A DNA stretch of 64,000 nucleotides from Eutreptiella sp. 'Long Island Sound 2002' (GCA_964036045.1 OZ038381.1:160274283-160338282), one strand, 5' to 3'. Positions 45,280 through 57,509 are shown, numbered from the stretch's first letter. Translations and numbers: made by a program. Notes: a model not told the origin generated them from the letters alone.

Positions 45280-45675
45280 CAGTCAGTATGACGTGGCACG
45301 GCTGAACATAGTTCTGGCGACCTTGTGGTTGTGGGTGGACAGTATGGTGTGGTACGCATGCACATAGGTGATATGTAGTCCTGGTCTAGCGTAGTGAGTG
45401 ACTGTGTGCGCCAGCTCAATGGGATGATCCCGGACTTCCTTGCAAAGGCGCGTGATTTGTGTGCGCTCCATGGCTCGCCCTATGTTACCCTTTTCCCTTC
45501 ATGTCAGGTGGCACCGCCTAGTGCCAGGGAGTCGACCATGTTGCTAACCATGAGTCCATGACCACGTGTACGCCACTCCCTGTGGTTCGCCATTTGCTGC
45601 CGTGTGGCGACCTCGGCTAGTTGGAGTAGGCTGCTGAAAACCCGTGTGATCTCTTCAAATGCCGCAGCCATGTTG
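45280..45675 (-). other. Short unrecognised frames, minus strand
   Basis: Two frames read MAAAFEEITRVFSSLLQLAE and, in another frame, RLCKEVRDHPIELAHTVTHY. They look protein-like but carry stops and a frame change between them. They may be transposon debris. Confidence 0.2.
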
Positions 45676-46339
45676 TCCAGCCAATTGCAAAATTTCCATA
45701 GCTATTTGAGTGTCCTCTCCCTATCTTGGCGGCTGTCCAAATGGGCTTGATCTTGGGTCCGCCACTGCGGCTCATTGATCCAAGTCACGACCTCCCAATT
45801 TGCTTTTCCTGTTGCTTCACCGCTGCATGTCACCATATCCCTAGGTGGTTCTTCTGTTATTTGCTAGATCTTTCTTTTTGGGGGGTCGTGTGTACATTGG
45901 CACACCTGTTTGGTTCCGAAGGGACGATGCGGTCACTCATGGCTCCTTTGGTACCAGGTTGAAACGAGTGAGCTAGACGGGGGATACCTTGGGAGGCTCA
46001 ATCATGGTCGGTAACAGATACTGGATGCCCCCGCCCAGGCAATTCCAGCCAATGTTCCAAGTGTTAGTAAGCAATCAAACTGCTATGCTACATCCAGTCG
46101 CTAAGATACAACCTGTAATGTACACAATATGACCTGCCATACGACTCGTGATACCTGGCGCACCGCATATACCTGTCAGCAGGCTAGCAAAACAAGCGGC
46201 ACCCGACAAGCCAGAGGAAGAACATAACTTGTCCACGGCTGTCCACCCCGGGCACCTGTCGAGTCTAGAAACATAAAAGAATGAGCATAAGGGAAACAAA
46301 GTGGCCGACGGGAGGGAGATATCTATGGACGATGTCGCC

Positions 46340-46590
46340 ACACCCACCTGTTACGAGCCCCAGGAATCGAACCTACCCCCAGGAACCCAGGCCGGGGTGA
46401 CCGTCCACTATAGTGCCACGATGATAGCTTATGAACGTGCCCATCCGCATGCCCCACAAATGATATGGTAGAGGGTTCTGTCTCAACCGAGAATAATAAG
46501 AGCGGGGCCGTTACCTCCACGGTGGGCATCGAACCTACGCCCTCCGGGACGAAGCCCCCGTGCACTTCCATTAAGCTACGCTACCGATGT
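46340..46590 (-). repeat. tRNA-derived SINE-like sequence, two box A/box B modules
   Basis: On the minus strand, TAGCTTAATGG (46578-46568) matches the RNA polymerase III box A, and GGTTCGATGCC (46534-46524) matches box B, 32 bases apart as in tRNA genes. A second module downstream has TGGCACTATAGTGG (46419-46406) and a perfect box B GGTTCGATTCC (46373-46363). Neither folds into a sound tRNA: the acceptor stems do not pair and the anticodon arm of the first module is irregular. A tRNA-derived SINE or a decayed tRNA pair is the likeliest reading. Confidence 0.4.
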
Positions 46591-46899
46591 GGTATAAAAA
46601 CCCGCAACCAATACCACCAAATACCACCCGAAGGGGCACAACCCCTGCGGAGGCCTCCTTTCATCTTCAGCGGGGGTAAAAATTGAGACATCTGGACCTA
46701 TGGCAAGCATCAGATTAAAAATCTAAAATTCTTGGTACACGGGGCGAAGGCTCGTCTGCCGGCATGGGATGATGTTCAAAGGGATATCTTTTTTTGATGT
46801 CATCTTTTATCTTAATGTGTATCGTTGTCATTACCTCATCATCTGTGGACTCATCTTCCAACATCCCCGCCTTTCACTTGTTTGGCTCCCGAGATTGGG

Positions 46900-47712
46900 A
46901 AGATTGTCTCCCCTCGTAGTTCATGCACCATGCCGGCGTACTGTTGTAAGGGCATTGACGGTTTCCCACCGTTGATATTGTCTGTAACCAACGGGAACGG
47001 GCGTCGCAGTGAGGATTGCATCACCGTAATGAATCATGCCCTCCACGTCCAGTAGGTCATACGCAGCCCCATCCCACCTCGCTTGGCCGTCATGTTCAAC
47101 CTAGCCCACATCTGTCCCTTCACTTGTCCATGGGACTCCCAGACATAATCCTAGAAACCCTTATTCACATAATGCCAATACTCTTCATCCCCCAACAGCA
47201 TTGCCTTGGTCATCAGTCTCGGAGCCACCACCACAGCAAGCAGTTGTACCTTCTCCCAATCGTCTAACGACAGAGTCCTATACTACGACAACTCTGCGAT
47301 GGTGCGTTGCCGGAAGTCATCCATCACTATCCCCTTGCACTGCAAAGCCGCCATGTAGTGTCCTAAATAATCCAGAAAGGGCGCCCTTACCTCTATGGGG
47401 AGCGTGTTCCATAGTACCTGTCGCCCCGTGGAGTGTCCTCCCCAGTGGTACAGCTCTTTCTCGTTAGGGTGGGCCCTGAGCCCTAGGATCCCCCCGATCT
47501 TGTCCACCGACTGCCACACTGCCCTGACCTCCTCCAGATCAGCGACCACAAAAAGGATATCATCAACATAGCTGAGGAATAAGACATTAGGGTGTCGTCT
47601 TCGTAGCTCTTGTATGTACACATTGTAGTAGGCCATGGGGGAATGGGGGACATTGGGCAACCCTCCTTCAAGCCACGCTTGGGTGTCCATTTGACTTCCT
47701 CCTCCCCCACCT
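46900..47712 (-). mobile_element. Second LINE relic with YVDD reverse transcriptase core
   Basis: The minus strand carries WTPKRGLKEGCPMSP (47678-47646), the reverse transcriptase motif before the active site, then after a frameshift FLSYVDDILFVVADLEEVR (active-site YVDD at about 47575-47560), then HPNEKELYHWG and FLDYLGHYMAAL. Continuing, LSLDDWEKVQLLAVVVAPRL and TAKRGGMGLRMTYW match the thumb-proximal R..GGLGL region of LINE proteins. Frame changes and stops show it is dead. It lies just upstream, on the same strand, of the SINE-like modules. Confidence 0.65.
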
Positions 47713-47799
47713 GACAACCACATGTAGTTCGTGTGTGTAAGTGTGGTCATTGCAAAATGCAAACCCAATGACAACAAAGATGATGGAGATGAAATTCGT

Positions 47800-47875
47800 T
47801 TCTCACTAATTCAGAAAATTTTTCATTCTGAAAAATTCAGAAATATTCGGAAATAATCAGAAATTTTCAAAAATG
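47800..47875. repeat. AT-rich ATTCAGAAAT repeat
   Basis: TTCAGAAAATTTTTCATTCT, GAAAAATTCAGAAATATTCG and GAAATAATCAGAAATTTTC words form both direct and inverted copies. Confidence 0.7.
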
Positions 47876-47899
47876 TTTGTCGTGCTAGAAAGCAGTTTT

Positions 47900-50640
47900 T
47901 TGGCGGACATGGACATAGGATATTGTTCCTTCAAGCCCAAATTGTTCCTTGGAACCCAAATAATTGACCCTGTGGCACATAGGCACGGTTCTTGCAATCA
48001 TAATTGGAATTGCATGTGTCTGTTGCCTAGCCTTCCTTTCCTCCATCACCGCTACAGAACGTTACCATAGCAGTAGCCCTGAAAGCAGGGTTCATCTTTT
48101 GCCTTTTTTTGGCATCAACCAAGCTGAAGGAACACTCCCCCAGTGCTGCAGTGTATGGAAACCATATGTGTGATGCAACCGCTTCATATATCAACAATCC
48201 ACAAACTTGCCAAAAAGTATCAATGTTGTCGATAAAAGATGTCGATAAAATGGCACAGCCCGTGTTGTCAATATACTGTTGCAGTTCTGGCAGGACCAGC
48301 TTTGTAAGCTGCCTCAAACTGGTCCTGAACAACCTCAGGAAACGTTGTAAGGGTCGTGGCCTCCACACAGTGATGGTGCTGCCCAGAATCGACTTTGGCT
48401 GGCATGTCTGCATGCAAAGTATCAATTCAGTCAGCAAAAACTGGTGCAACTGGCCCTCCACTCTGGGAGATGTTCAGGACTGTGGCTGGCGTGGTGGTTT
48501 CTCCGCTTGCACTGGTGGCTGAGGTTGCTCAGAAGGGGACTCAACCATGTAACATGACTGTGTGCAAAGGGGCTACAAAATGGAGAGGTACAGGACCATT
48601 TTCACAAATGGAGCATTTGGGAATGGCACAGGCACAAACCAGACCAAAACCCAATCCACCAGTCCTGCGATTCGGAATATTTGGAATTACAGGTTCTGCT
48701 CTGATTCAGAAATATCTGGCAATATTCATGCACCAATGGGCGAGAAACCTGAGTTAAAGTGCGAGACCAATTGCAAGTACAGTTCAATGGGTAGCACAAC
48801 TGAGGAGCTGAAAGCTTGACTACCATTTGGGGTTTCAATGTTTTGCCTTGGTGTGCCTTTCGGTCTGCAGTCATTTGGCTTCCCACATGGCACATTGTTG
48901 AATTCCAGGAGCAGAACGCTGGACTTGCAAGAATACAATTCATGGGGGAAAGTGGAGGCAAATTGAGGGTTGCAACCAGCTTTCCCCTCTTTTCACATGC
49001 TCTTCCCAGTATGTCCGTATTGCCTCTCTCTATTTGACGGTCTGGACGATGCACTGCCCATCAAAATCACTCGAGTCTTCTTTCTGCTCAAACAGGAAAA
49101 TCCCAAAGGCCCTGTGATGAGGGGAAAATCACATCTATTCTGCATTTGCACATTGGCATCTTGTGTCTGGAGACGAAACCGCGGCTCCCAGGTCCCAAAC
49201 ATGCGTTTGCCCCCTGCTTCATGATCCATCCAAGGGAGCGAGTGTCAAAAGGACTCGAGCCAACCGGAAAGAGTCATCCAGGGCCCATGGGCACATTGAG
49301 AAATTTGGGTAACGGTCACTTTCATCAATTGTATGCCAAGCGACTGACCCACTGTGAGGGATGAATGGAGATTGTTTTTCCCCGACAGGGTGCATATCAA
49401 TGATCGGCAACAATTTTTTTTTGGTCCAGACCAAGATGATCAGCAACAAGTTGCTTGTTCGAATTCCGACAGCTCCCGTGAGCAACCGGGCGACGAATAC
49501 CTTCCAGAGTGCAGCTGTCAACCAGAAAGCAGGTGGGCTGTGTTTTATGTATTATCCCCCGCTGACTTCAATGCTTCAATGGTTTGAGGTACGCGAGAAG
49601 AACCCGGAAACATGTTTTCGCAGAGTAAAATACATAGTCTCACCCACCACATTGGTTGGGAGACCCTGCTCAAGCCCCAAAACCAAAGACATATTGAGTG
49701 CAGTATTGACTGCCATGGTAGTTTACGCCTTGGGGGTTTCAACCCAAAAGTGAGTACCACCGCCACACGATCGCAGTATCCCCATTCTCTTGTGTCCTGC
49801 TCACATCTAATGAGTCAGCAGGCAAACAGGGCTACGACATAAGCCATCCCTGCAGTGACTCCAGGGCTGCCTGAGGCATTCTTTCCATATCCCTGCTATC
49901 CACTCATTGTCTGACATGACCAGTGTCCATGACCTCCGCACCAGGGAGATAGAGGCTTGGAGAACAATTCATTGTGTACTCAGGAATCCTCACGCCAGAG
50001 TACATCTTTACCATGCCATCCTGGTGGGGGGCATTCAAAACATGTGAGAGGTGACCAGTTGTTCTGCGACCAACTGCAGAAGGATATTGGCGATGCATGC
50101 GCACATTCGAAAATGCACCGTTCCTCCATGATGGTTGCATAGTCGACACGTTGCATCGTTGCACTTTGCACTCCGCCATTTGGGCAAATTTGGGCAAATA
50201 TGGTTCGTTTCGCTGGGCCTTAGGCAGCACTAGCACCACCGATGGCAGTGGCAACATGAACAAGTGGAACACCATCACCTCAGCTTTTTGCAACGTATTG
50301 TCCTCACCCAGTACTTCTGCACCATGGACGGCATTCTTCATTCTCATTCAGGTGGCTTATGGAAACCGCCCCCATTCATAGAAACCGAAACGGTGCAGAA
50401 AAAAAGGGGGGGGGGCGCGATTGCACGCCTCAAGCGGTGAGTTGCACACACAAGATCAACCGATCGTGCCCCCGTCACGTCGCGGATCCCACTTCGCACC
50501 CTCGAAATGGCAGCCAAACGAAGCATCGGAAAGATCCATCCTTGCAGGTGACACACAACGGTCAGTGGGGTCGGCAAGGTGAAGTCAGCTTTTCACCCTG
50601 ACACCTACCTCATCCCGTCCCCAACGTGGCGGAGAAGGTA
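47900..50640. other. Gene-poor stretch; competing open frames on both strands
   Basis: Frames of 70-150 codons occur on both strands over the same bases (for example minus 48461-48027 and plus 48109-48522; minus 50347-49904 and plus 50097-50381). Neither strand has a recognised domain or a clear third-base bias, so no gene is called. Small spliced exons may be hidden here. Confidence 0.4.
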
Positions 50641-50852
50641 TTGACGCGTGTACACAGCAAAACCAAAGATATGGTCAACAACCCGTGTGGCAATCCATCA
50701 TTGTACATGGTCCCTAAAGGAATGACGATCCTTTACACCATTGTTGCACCCGACATTGAGTATGAGAGGGCTGGGGCCATCGCCCGGAAAGGGGCTTGTG
50801 GTACTACTACTTCCCAGTGTACATCATTGATGATCCAGTTTGTGTGCTACAG

Positions 50853-51362
50853 CTAGAGCTCATCATGATCATTGGTGCTGTCAGGTTTCTCAAAAGGTGC
50901 ACGGTAATAGTCGCAACCATAGCGACCTTCCATTTTCTCAAACACCTCAAGGGGAACGTCATCATGTGGGTGGTCTAGGTGAAAGCGTTTAAATGCCTCC
51001 AAACAGACGAAATTGTCATCAAGTGGTACAAAGAGCCTGATATGCGCAACGTCAAATACACTCACTTTCACGTGGACCATGTAATAGTTTCCCTCTGGCA
51101 AATGCCAACCATCTGTTGCATCCAACTGCATGTAGTGTTGCGGCTTCCACATATGGAATTGTTGATGGTTCGCCCGCTCAGTGTGTGTTCGGATCGATTG
51201 AGCAACAACCTCAACCATAGATCCTGCCGTGACAGGTGTTTCCAGAGACCATACCTCCTCCTCCTCCTCCACGTCCCATTCTAGGTCGTCATCGTGCTGC
51301 TCACTCACCAAAATGCAAACGTGGAGACATATCAGCAACAACAACACGGTGACATTATGCAT
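50853..51362 (-). CDS. Small ER-luminal protein with signal peptide and C-terminal HDEL
   Basis: The frame from ATG at 51362 to TAG at 50853 gives 169 residues. It starts MHNVTVLLLLICLHVCILVS, a typical signal peptide, followed by a very acidic stretch (DDDLEWDVEEEEEVW), then a mixed region (WKPQHYMQLDATDGWHLPEG, YYMVHVKVSVFDVAHIRLFV, VPLEVFEKMEGRYGCDYY), and it ends STNDHDEL. HDEL at the very C-terminus is the classic signal for retrieval to the ER by the ERD2 receptor, so start, end and frame support each other. The middle is not a family I recognise; two Cys (FVCLEAF and YGCDYY) could pair. A GTGAGT near the end of the signal peptide could act as a donor, so an extra intron is not excluded. 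Confidence 0.6.
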   Translation of the reverse strand: MHNVTVLLLLICLHVCILVSEQHDDDLEWDVEEEEEVWSLETPVTAGSMVEVVAQSIRTHTERANHQQFHMWKPQHYMQLDATDGWHLPEGNYYMVHVKVSVFDVAHIRLFVPLDDNFVCLEAFKRFHLDHPHDDVPLEVFEKMEGRYGCDYYRAPFEKPDSTNDHDEL

Positions 51363-51419
51363 CACACGCTGTTCAACATGGCATGGCAGATGGAGAGCAA
51401 AGAATCTACAGTAGGCTCA

Positions 51420-52800
51420 GAATGGGCATCTCATGCATGCATGGAAAGGCATTTTATGAATGAGGGAGGCCAAAATTCTCCAAGACAAGAGTAGGGGATG
51501 CATGAGAAGCTCCTGGAAAAACGATGAGTGCATGTAAAAACAGCGGACATATGCCAACAACCACTCAATGACAATACATTGTGTTATACCATTGAGCATT
51601 CTGGCTCTCTGCCTTGAGCATTGCATGCACAGATCTCCCGAATTCATGGGCAACTGCACATAAAACCACAAGAAGCCGGCAACCAAACTGCCATGAAATA
51701 TTGTTGCCCTGCTCTTAATTGGTAGACCACACCCCACAGTATTGTAGTATGCACAAGGAGGAGGTGGGTGGCCAGAAGTTCAAGAGTACAAATCCTCTAG
51801 CTTGTCATCGAAATACATTCCAATAAAGGAACAAAGGCATTGTCTGTCCCCATACATAGAGGTGGAGTGTTTGCCCGACGCACTGCTTTTGCACAAGTAT
51901 CCCGACTTCAGACCCCATTTTACCCTCCCCCTGGCAGACCAGAATCAACACCAAACCCTTCACTACAAAGCATGCAGAACAAAACATAAGACCAAACTTG
52001 TGAATTCCACTTCCTCAACACATGTGTTGTGTCTAATAAACAGTTTTGTCTGCGCAAGTGTGTGGGTCAAAACACTCTGCTCATTAGTGCTCATTGCATT
52101 CACCACAAAGTGTGGTGGGGTCCTTCTGACAGCACAATGCACAAACCTGGACCTCATCCCCTCCATTATCTTGCATGACAGGTGAGTTTCTTGCATGTGC
52201 ACAGTTTGCAAACATGAGAGGCTACATGTTCCAATGGTCTCTAAAGGGAGTGACTGACCTGCCTCCGAATCCAAAATTGTACAAAATGCAACAATACACG
52301 AACCCATTGATGCAACCCATTTGGACTGCCACGCTAGTTGTTCTTAACCAGCCTCCAATGCCACAAATCCTCTCAACAACACCACACTGAGCGACCACCA
52401 TGGTTTCTCAACGCTGTGGGGACCCAGAGAAGGCAGGAGTAATGTAGCCACTTTTGAATGTGTTTGTTCAACCTTCCAGTGCTATTGAGCCCATGTTGGA
52501 GACCCCTTGGCCCCAGGATAGGGGCCATCCATGCTTTGTGTGACCCCTTGTTTTCATGGGTGGTACAGGGAAGAGGCCTAGCATGCTTTAGCAAAAAATC
52601 AAAATGCACACAGCACCTATAACAAATTCAAGGCAAATGTTTCCAGTTGTTTTGGCTTTATCCTCTTCCTTCATCAATTATTCATCGATCGATATGAAAT
52701 TGTATGACGAATTGCATGCATTGCATAACTCAGTAATTCATGATGGAGAACTCTCCATGGGCAGAACACATCATCGTGTGTTGTTGAGCTATTGCATTGT
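51420..52800. other. No gene recognised
   Basis: Contains fragments of dispersed repeats (GTATCCCGACTTCAGACCCC at 51898, as near 5935 and 6465; a reversed TGCCTTCTC-family word near 52430). Open frames overlap on both strands without recognisable domains. Confidence 0.4.
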
Positions 52801-52837
52801 GGTTGTTGCTTGGTAGTGACGAAACACACAAGCAGAA

Positions 52838-53498
52838 ACCCATTTTGCAACAATGGTGAAGTATGGGGCCTTCATCAAAAGGGGCCAAGGCACCAGACAA
52901 GAGCAAGCAAAGAGAACAACTACAAATGCATTTAATCTTTCTCAATCGACTGCATGACACTCCTTTGTGCTTTGTGCTTAATGAGACATGGCACTGGATT
53001 TGGAGAGAGAACAGGATTCCGCCATTTGCGACCAACCAGTGCTCAAGTCAATCGATTACAAAAATCCAATAATCATTTTGCAACATTACAACATGCCACC
53101 TCTCCAACAAAATGGAGGGGGCCATGAGCAACGGATACTGGGCTTGAACCGCCGCCGGTAGCGATAGATACATTGGGAGGGGGAAATGGGATCCCGCCCC
53201 TCCATTTTGTTAGAGGAGATGAGGTGGCGCATAGTGATGTTGCAAAACACAGACTGGAGTGTAGGAATTGATTGACTTGCGATTGGTGAGTTGCAAATTG
53301 CCCAAATTTGTCCCCTCTCCAAATCCACACCCGTATCTCATTAAAACTCGATCAAGTAGTGCAAGCACAAAGGAGTGGCATGCAATCGATTGACAAAGAT
53401 TAAATACATTTGTGGTTGCTCTCTTTGCTTGCTCTTGTCTGGTGCTTTCGCCCAATTCAATGAGGGTCTCTTAATTCACCATTGTTGCAAAATGTTTA
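52838..53498. mobile_element. 660-bp foldback element
   Basis: The left half (52843-53120) is repeated inverted as the right half (53190-53493), roughly 80% alike. Paired words include CATTTTGCAACAATGGTGAA at both ends, CACCAGACAAGAGCAAGCAA, TTTAATCTTT.TCAATCGA, CACTCCTTTGTGCTT and CAACAAAATGGAGGGG. Only about 65 bases form the unpaired centre (ATGAGCAACGGATACTGGGC to GGGAGGGGGAAATGG). Short open frames are mirror images of each other and do not look coding. It is a foldback-type or MITE-like element; an inverted duplication by repair is the alternative. Confidence 0.75.
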
Positions 53499-53838
53499 CT
53501 GTGCAGGACGGACAAGGGGAAATCCGGCGTCCAAGCCAGGACTTGCTTGTACAACCGGGAGGTGTCCAGCCGGACAAATACCCTAACATATTGCCATCGC
53601 TCTAGCATGGCAGCTCGGTCATGCGGTCCTATCCTAGTTGCCTGTACAAATGCGCATGTGGGCTGGACTTTGCCTGTAAAATTGGGCGCCCGGGCCCAGC
53701 ATGCGGATAACCTGGAGCAAACCCGTCTCTTCCCTATATCCACTATAACCCCTGCATTAATCCCGCTCACTGCACAAGGTTGACGGGCTGCGCATCTTGC
53801 CCCCTTGAGCACCAAAACCCTCACTAGAAACAGCATCA

Positions 53839-54705
53839 GTGACAACACTACTGGTTGAGGAAAAGGAAACAGTGGACGCGTTGCTGTTCGCGGAGATGGA
53901 TGAAAGGTCGCTATGTGGCATACCTAGTCATTACAGGGCGGCAACCGCGCATAAATTGCCTGAGCCCCAAGTGACAAATAGTCTCATTGACAAAATAAGT
54001 GTTGGGGACCACTTTAAGAAGCTCTCCCCAGTGGGGGAGGACTGCTTGCTACCGGCTGAAAGCCACTAGTTGGTGCTCTTGGGTATGCTTTTGACTCTTG
54101 ATTCAAGATTATAAGATGTTGTCCAAAAGCTTTCCAATGCGAGGTTCTTGTCTTATGAAGGGATAGCTCAGTGCAATGGCGAGGAGCAATTGTGTGCAGT
54201 GTTCTACGGTTCCAACCCTTTTGTGTTATTGGTGGTGATGCATCAAGGTTATGAGGTGGTTCAGGAAAGTATGAAGCGCGTTCTGGCTGACGTGACAAAT
54301 TTGGGTTAGGTGGGCCTTGCTCTCTTCCAGTCCACAATGGAGTCCGCGTCATTTCTTGAGCGAGCTACCAACCTTTCTACTAATTTGCCAATGAGTTGCC
54401 ATGGGGTGCAGCTTGCTGACCATAAAGTCACTTGTCGGATCACGCCTCGTATGGGGTATCGGTTGCCACCTCCCACAAGGACACAAGGTTGCTTAAGGGC
54501 TGTTTGCTTGACTTCAAGATGCTATGTTTCGAAAAACGGATTTTTTGGGAGCCGCCAGTCAAACCGCATCACTACATGGTCCAAATTTATAAACATAAGG
54601 TTAATGGTGTGATGGCCTCTTTGCGGCTTGACTCTATGGATCACTATTTAATGCCCGGTATTGACACCAAGCACTCCCGGCTATTTTTCGCTCGTTCTTA
54701 GGCGG
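53839..54705 (+). pseudogene. Unrecognised broken reading frame, plus strand
   Basis: A chain of plus-strand segments reads LLVEEKETVDALLFAEMDER, then RFLSYEGIAQCNGEEQLCAV with NPFVLLVVMHQGYEVVQESM, and after a frameshift KGCLLDFKMLCFEKRIFWEP and VMASLRLDSMDHYLMPGIDT. The residues look like real protein but stops interrupt at about 54069, 54112 and 54307. No domain is recognised; a dead transposon or host pseudogene is likely. Confidence 0.3.
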
Positions 54706-55182
54706 CCATTTAAGCAAGTGATTTGTAATGTGCTCAGAGCTCTCCCTTGGCAATCTAAGTGGCACCATGTGATACAATGGCGACCGGTTTTCATTACGTG
54801 AAACGTGCCTGGGGCGAATCAGCCACACCGAGTTAGACTTGCCCTTGGATGTCGAGCCAACCAGCCGTTCCATTTGACAAATTTCAGAGAGCATAACCGG
54901 AAGCCCGTCCTGGAGCACCATAGCGGTAATCAAAAACTCAGTTGGCTTGACACACTTGGCCTCCTTGTAGAGCAGGATATCCAAGTTGCCTAGAATGCTA
55001 AGCAGTGTAACCAACTCGTCCACTGGCTTTTGTAGTGCCTCAGTCTCCTCCATCGGATGAGCTAACAAAACCGACGGCTCCCTTCCTCGAAACATTTTGC
55101 GCATTGCATCCACAGAGTTGACTCCTTGTAACATACAGTACTTTGAAGAGATGGTCTCCACATCATGGATGCCCGCGGACAT
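54634..55182 (-). CDS. Unrecognised open frame, 182 codons
   Basis: ATG at 55182 begins MSAGIHDVETISSKYCMLQG. Further on are MRKMFRGREPSVLLAHPMEE, PVDELVTLLSILGNLDILLY and TEFLITAMVLQDGLPVMLSE. Codon choice is varied and natural and there is no repeat, so residues 1-130 look truly coding. After about residue 135 the frame runs antisense to the plus-strand chain above and is less convincing, so a splice donor or truncation may lie near 54780. No family is recognised. Confidence 0.35.
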   Translation of the reverse strand: MSAGIHDVETISSKYCMLQGVNSVDAMRKMFRGREPSVLLAHPMEETEALQKPVDELVTLLSILGNLDILLYKEAKCVKPTEFLITAMVLQDGLPVMLSEICQMERLVGSTSKGKSNSVWLIRPRHVSRNENRSPLYHMVPLRLPRESSEHITNHLLKWPPKNERKIAGSAWCQYRALNSDP

Positions 55183-55559
55183 CCAAAATTCATCCTGAGT
55201 ACAAAGTTGGGTTGGCCGAGGGGGGATAGGGACACGATTTGCTCTGAGTCGCTAGTGGTCTAGACCAGATTGCCCGAGGTCTAGTGTGCAGCTCGTACCT
55301 CCTTAGCACTGCGGCGGCTTGAGGGGGACAACAAGGCGAAGCGAGAATGCGCAGAGGGCACAAAGGCAGTGAGTTCCGCTGCGGGCACCATTGATGGCTC
55401 AAAGAAAAAGCAGAGCGCAAGACATCATATTCGAGACCGTGCTGGCACGTAATGAACACTTTGGCAAAGCACGTGCACACAAATCTCACATGACGCTCAA
55501 ACGTGAAGGACCGGCTTTTTAAATTGGACCCCAAAATCTTGGCATGATTCCCAGCATTG

Positions 55560-56650
55560 CTAGTAATAATGCTGTAGATTTTCCCGCTGACATGCCAGGC
55601 AAGCGCTTGGATCATCCCTAAGGATGCGAAAAATCGGACGCCATTTTCCGACCGAAACGCCTCCTGAAACTCCAACCGAAACTCCGACCGAACCGTCCAA
55701 AATCCCATGGGATGCAACAACATTGGAAGTGTTTTCGGACAAGACGTCCGATTGAATCGCTAAGCATGACAAAACAAACAGCCCCCCCCCCCCCCCCCCC
55801 CACAAACACATTGATTTTGATTTTGATTTCCATGCATGAGGTTACCTCCCAGCCAAAATTTAAAAAGAACACTAATGAACAAAGTATGCGATGACACCCC
55901 TATTTGCCTGCAGCACACACTCGGTTAGCCGCGCTGCTGGGGCTCCCGGACTACTTTTCCGATTTAGGGGTGGGTTGTCGGTCAGCCAAGAAGGGAGGAA
56001 TAAAAAAACCAAACATTTTGTCATCTCCATCAAAGAGTTTGGGGGTAGGGGTCATCATGGTGTGTATCTTAGAAATTAGTCGGGTAAAACAGTGCAAAGA
56101 TCTTAGGCGAGTGGAGATGACATTTCATTTCACAAAAGGGGCATGCCGGTTGGACCCGAAGAGTTCACTTTCCTCACTTTGGAAAAATGTAATCGGAAAT
56201 AAGGGTGTGGAGGGGTTGGGCCTCAATAGCACATTAGTAGGCAAATACAACGCAGTAATACAACACACGATTTTCGCATACGACGAGCACCACAGACACG
56301 TGTGTGGGGGAGAGTACAGTTGGTGGTATTGTGACTTTTGTGTGAAACCCATGGGATCGCCATGGATACATGGGATCGGGGAAGCAGTTTTGGTAGCACG
56401 GCTCCTTAAAGATTGTCGCTTCCGATGATTGGCCGCAATGAACCTGACCACATTTTAGGAGCGTTGCTCCCAAAAGGGTACGGGTAACGCTCCGGAAATT
56501 GGAAGCGCTTTTCCATCCAATTTCGGCAACCTAGCCTCCGAAAGCCTGTGAGATGGAGAAACATCCGAAACGCTTTCGGGAAGGATGTTCCTAGCACCGT
56601 TGCCAATTGACCGGGAGATTTCGGACAGGACATGCCAGGCAACGCTTAGA
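55560..56650. other. Dispersed short repeat pair and C20 run; no gene recognised
   Basis: GACATGCCAGGCAA.CGCTT occurs at about 55590 and 56627, both times next to words with CCGAAA and TTCCGGA (stretches 55620-55760 and 56455-56600), so two diverged copies of one element are likely. A run of 20 C lies at 55782-55801. Confidence 0.45.
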
Positions 56651-57509
56651 AACTTGCTTTGCTTTTTAGAAGTCCGTGCTGTGAATGGTTGCGACATGTG
56701 TCTCTCCAAACCTTACCCAAAGCACAGCACACTGTGCACTTCATCCAATGGGGCATCGTGCTCACTCTCCTTCTGTACCCGCATGCACCGCAAATGGATA
56801 TGGCGGTCCCCATGACGACAGGGACCAACAACCATGGCATGAGAGTGTTCCCCGGTAATCCGGATGTACATCAAAACAAACAAACAAATTGGGTCGCGAT
56901 GTGTGGTAGAATCATGTTACAAGGTGAATGAAGAATCACAAACATGAATGAGCCCCTCTTTGAGGGTATGTTTGCCCGGCGCACCCAGCATCCCAATGAA
57001 TTTTCTGGCCATCTATCACAATGCTTTACCCCCAAACATCACTCCCTCCTTTAGCCCAGGAACCCTAAGCATAGGCACATTGTATGACTGTAGGCAATCA
57101 AATAACCTCCCATTTTTTCACCTAACAAATGGGTCGATCACATGTATTCTGCCCTTGTAGGCCCCATCATGGCCGCCCACCTCAAAATTAGGCCACATTG
57201 AAGAGTGGGAGTCCTTAACACCAACTCAAGGGGCCACACCAAAGCACACAAAAACTTTGCCCAGCGCGCCCGGTGCGCTAACGTACTCTGTTTGTGTGTC
57301 CCCCCAGCAGCACCACGACTAAAACAAGGCCATATGGAAGCAACCAATCTTATGTGTGGTTTGGGGTATGGAATTTGATGTCTCGTACTGTGCCACCTGC
57401 GCGGGTGCCAAATCACATGTTGTTTTGCACCAAAACGCACGCACTCTCATTGGTGTGTGGGTGTGGGTGACTGTGCAAATGGGCACTTACCAGCTCAGTT
57501 TTTGACACT

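Noticed and set aside
46521-46590. A functional tRNA gene on the minus strand
   Set aside because: Box A and B fit, but acceptor stem and anticodon arm do not pair properly and no sensible anticodon loop forms. Kept only as SINE-like.
49904-50347. 147-codon minus-strand frame as a gene
   Set aside because: The plus strand is open and protein-like over part of the same bases; third-base use does not favour either strand.
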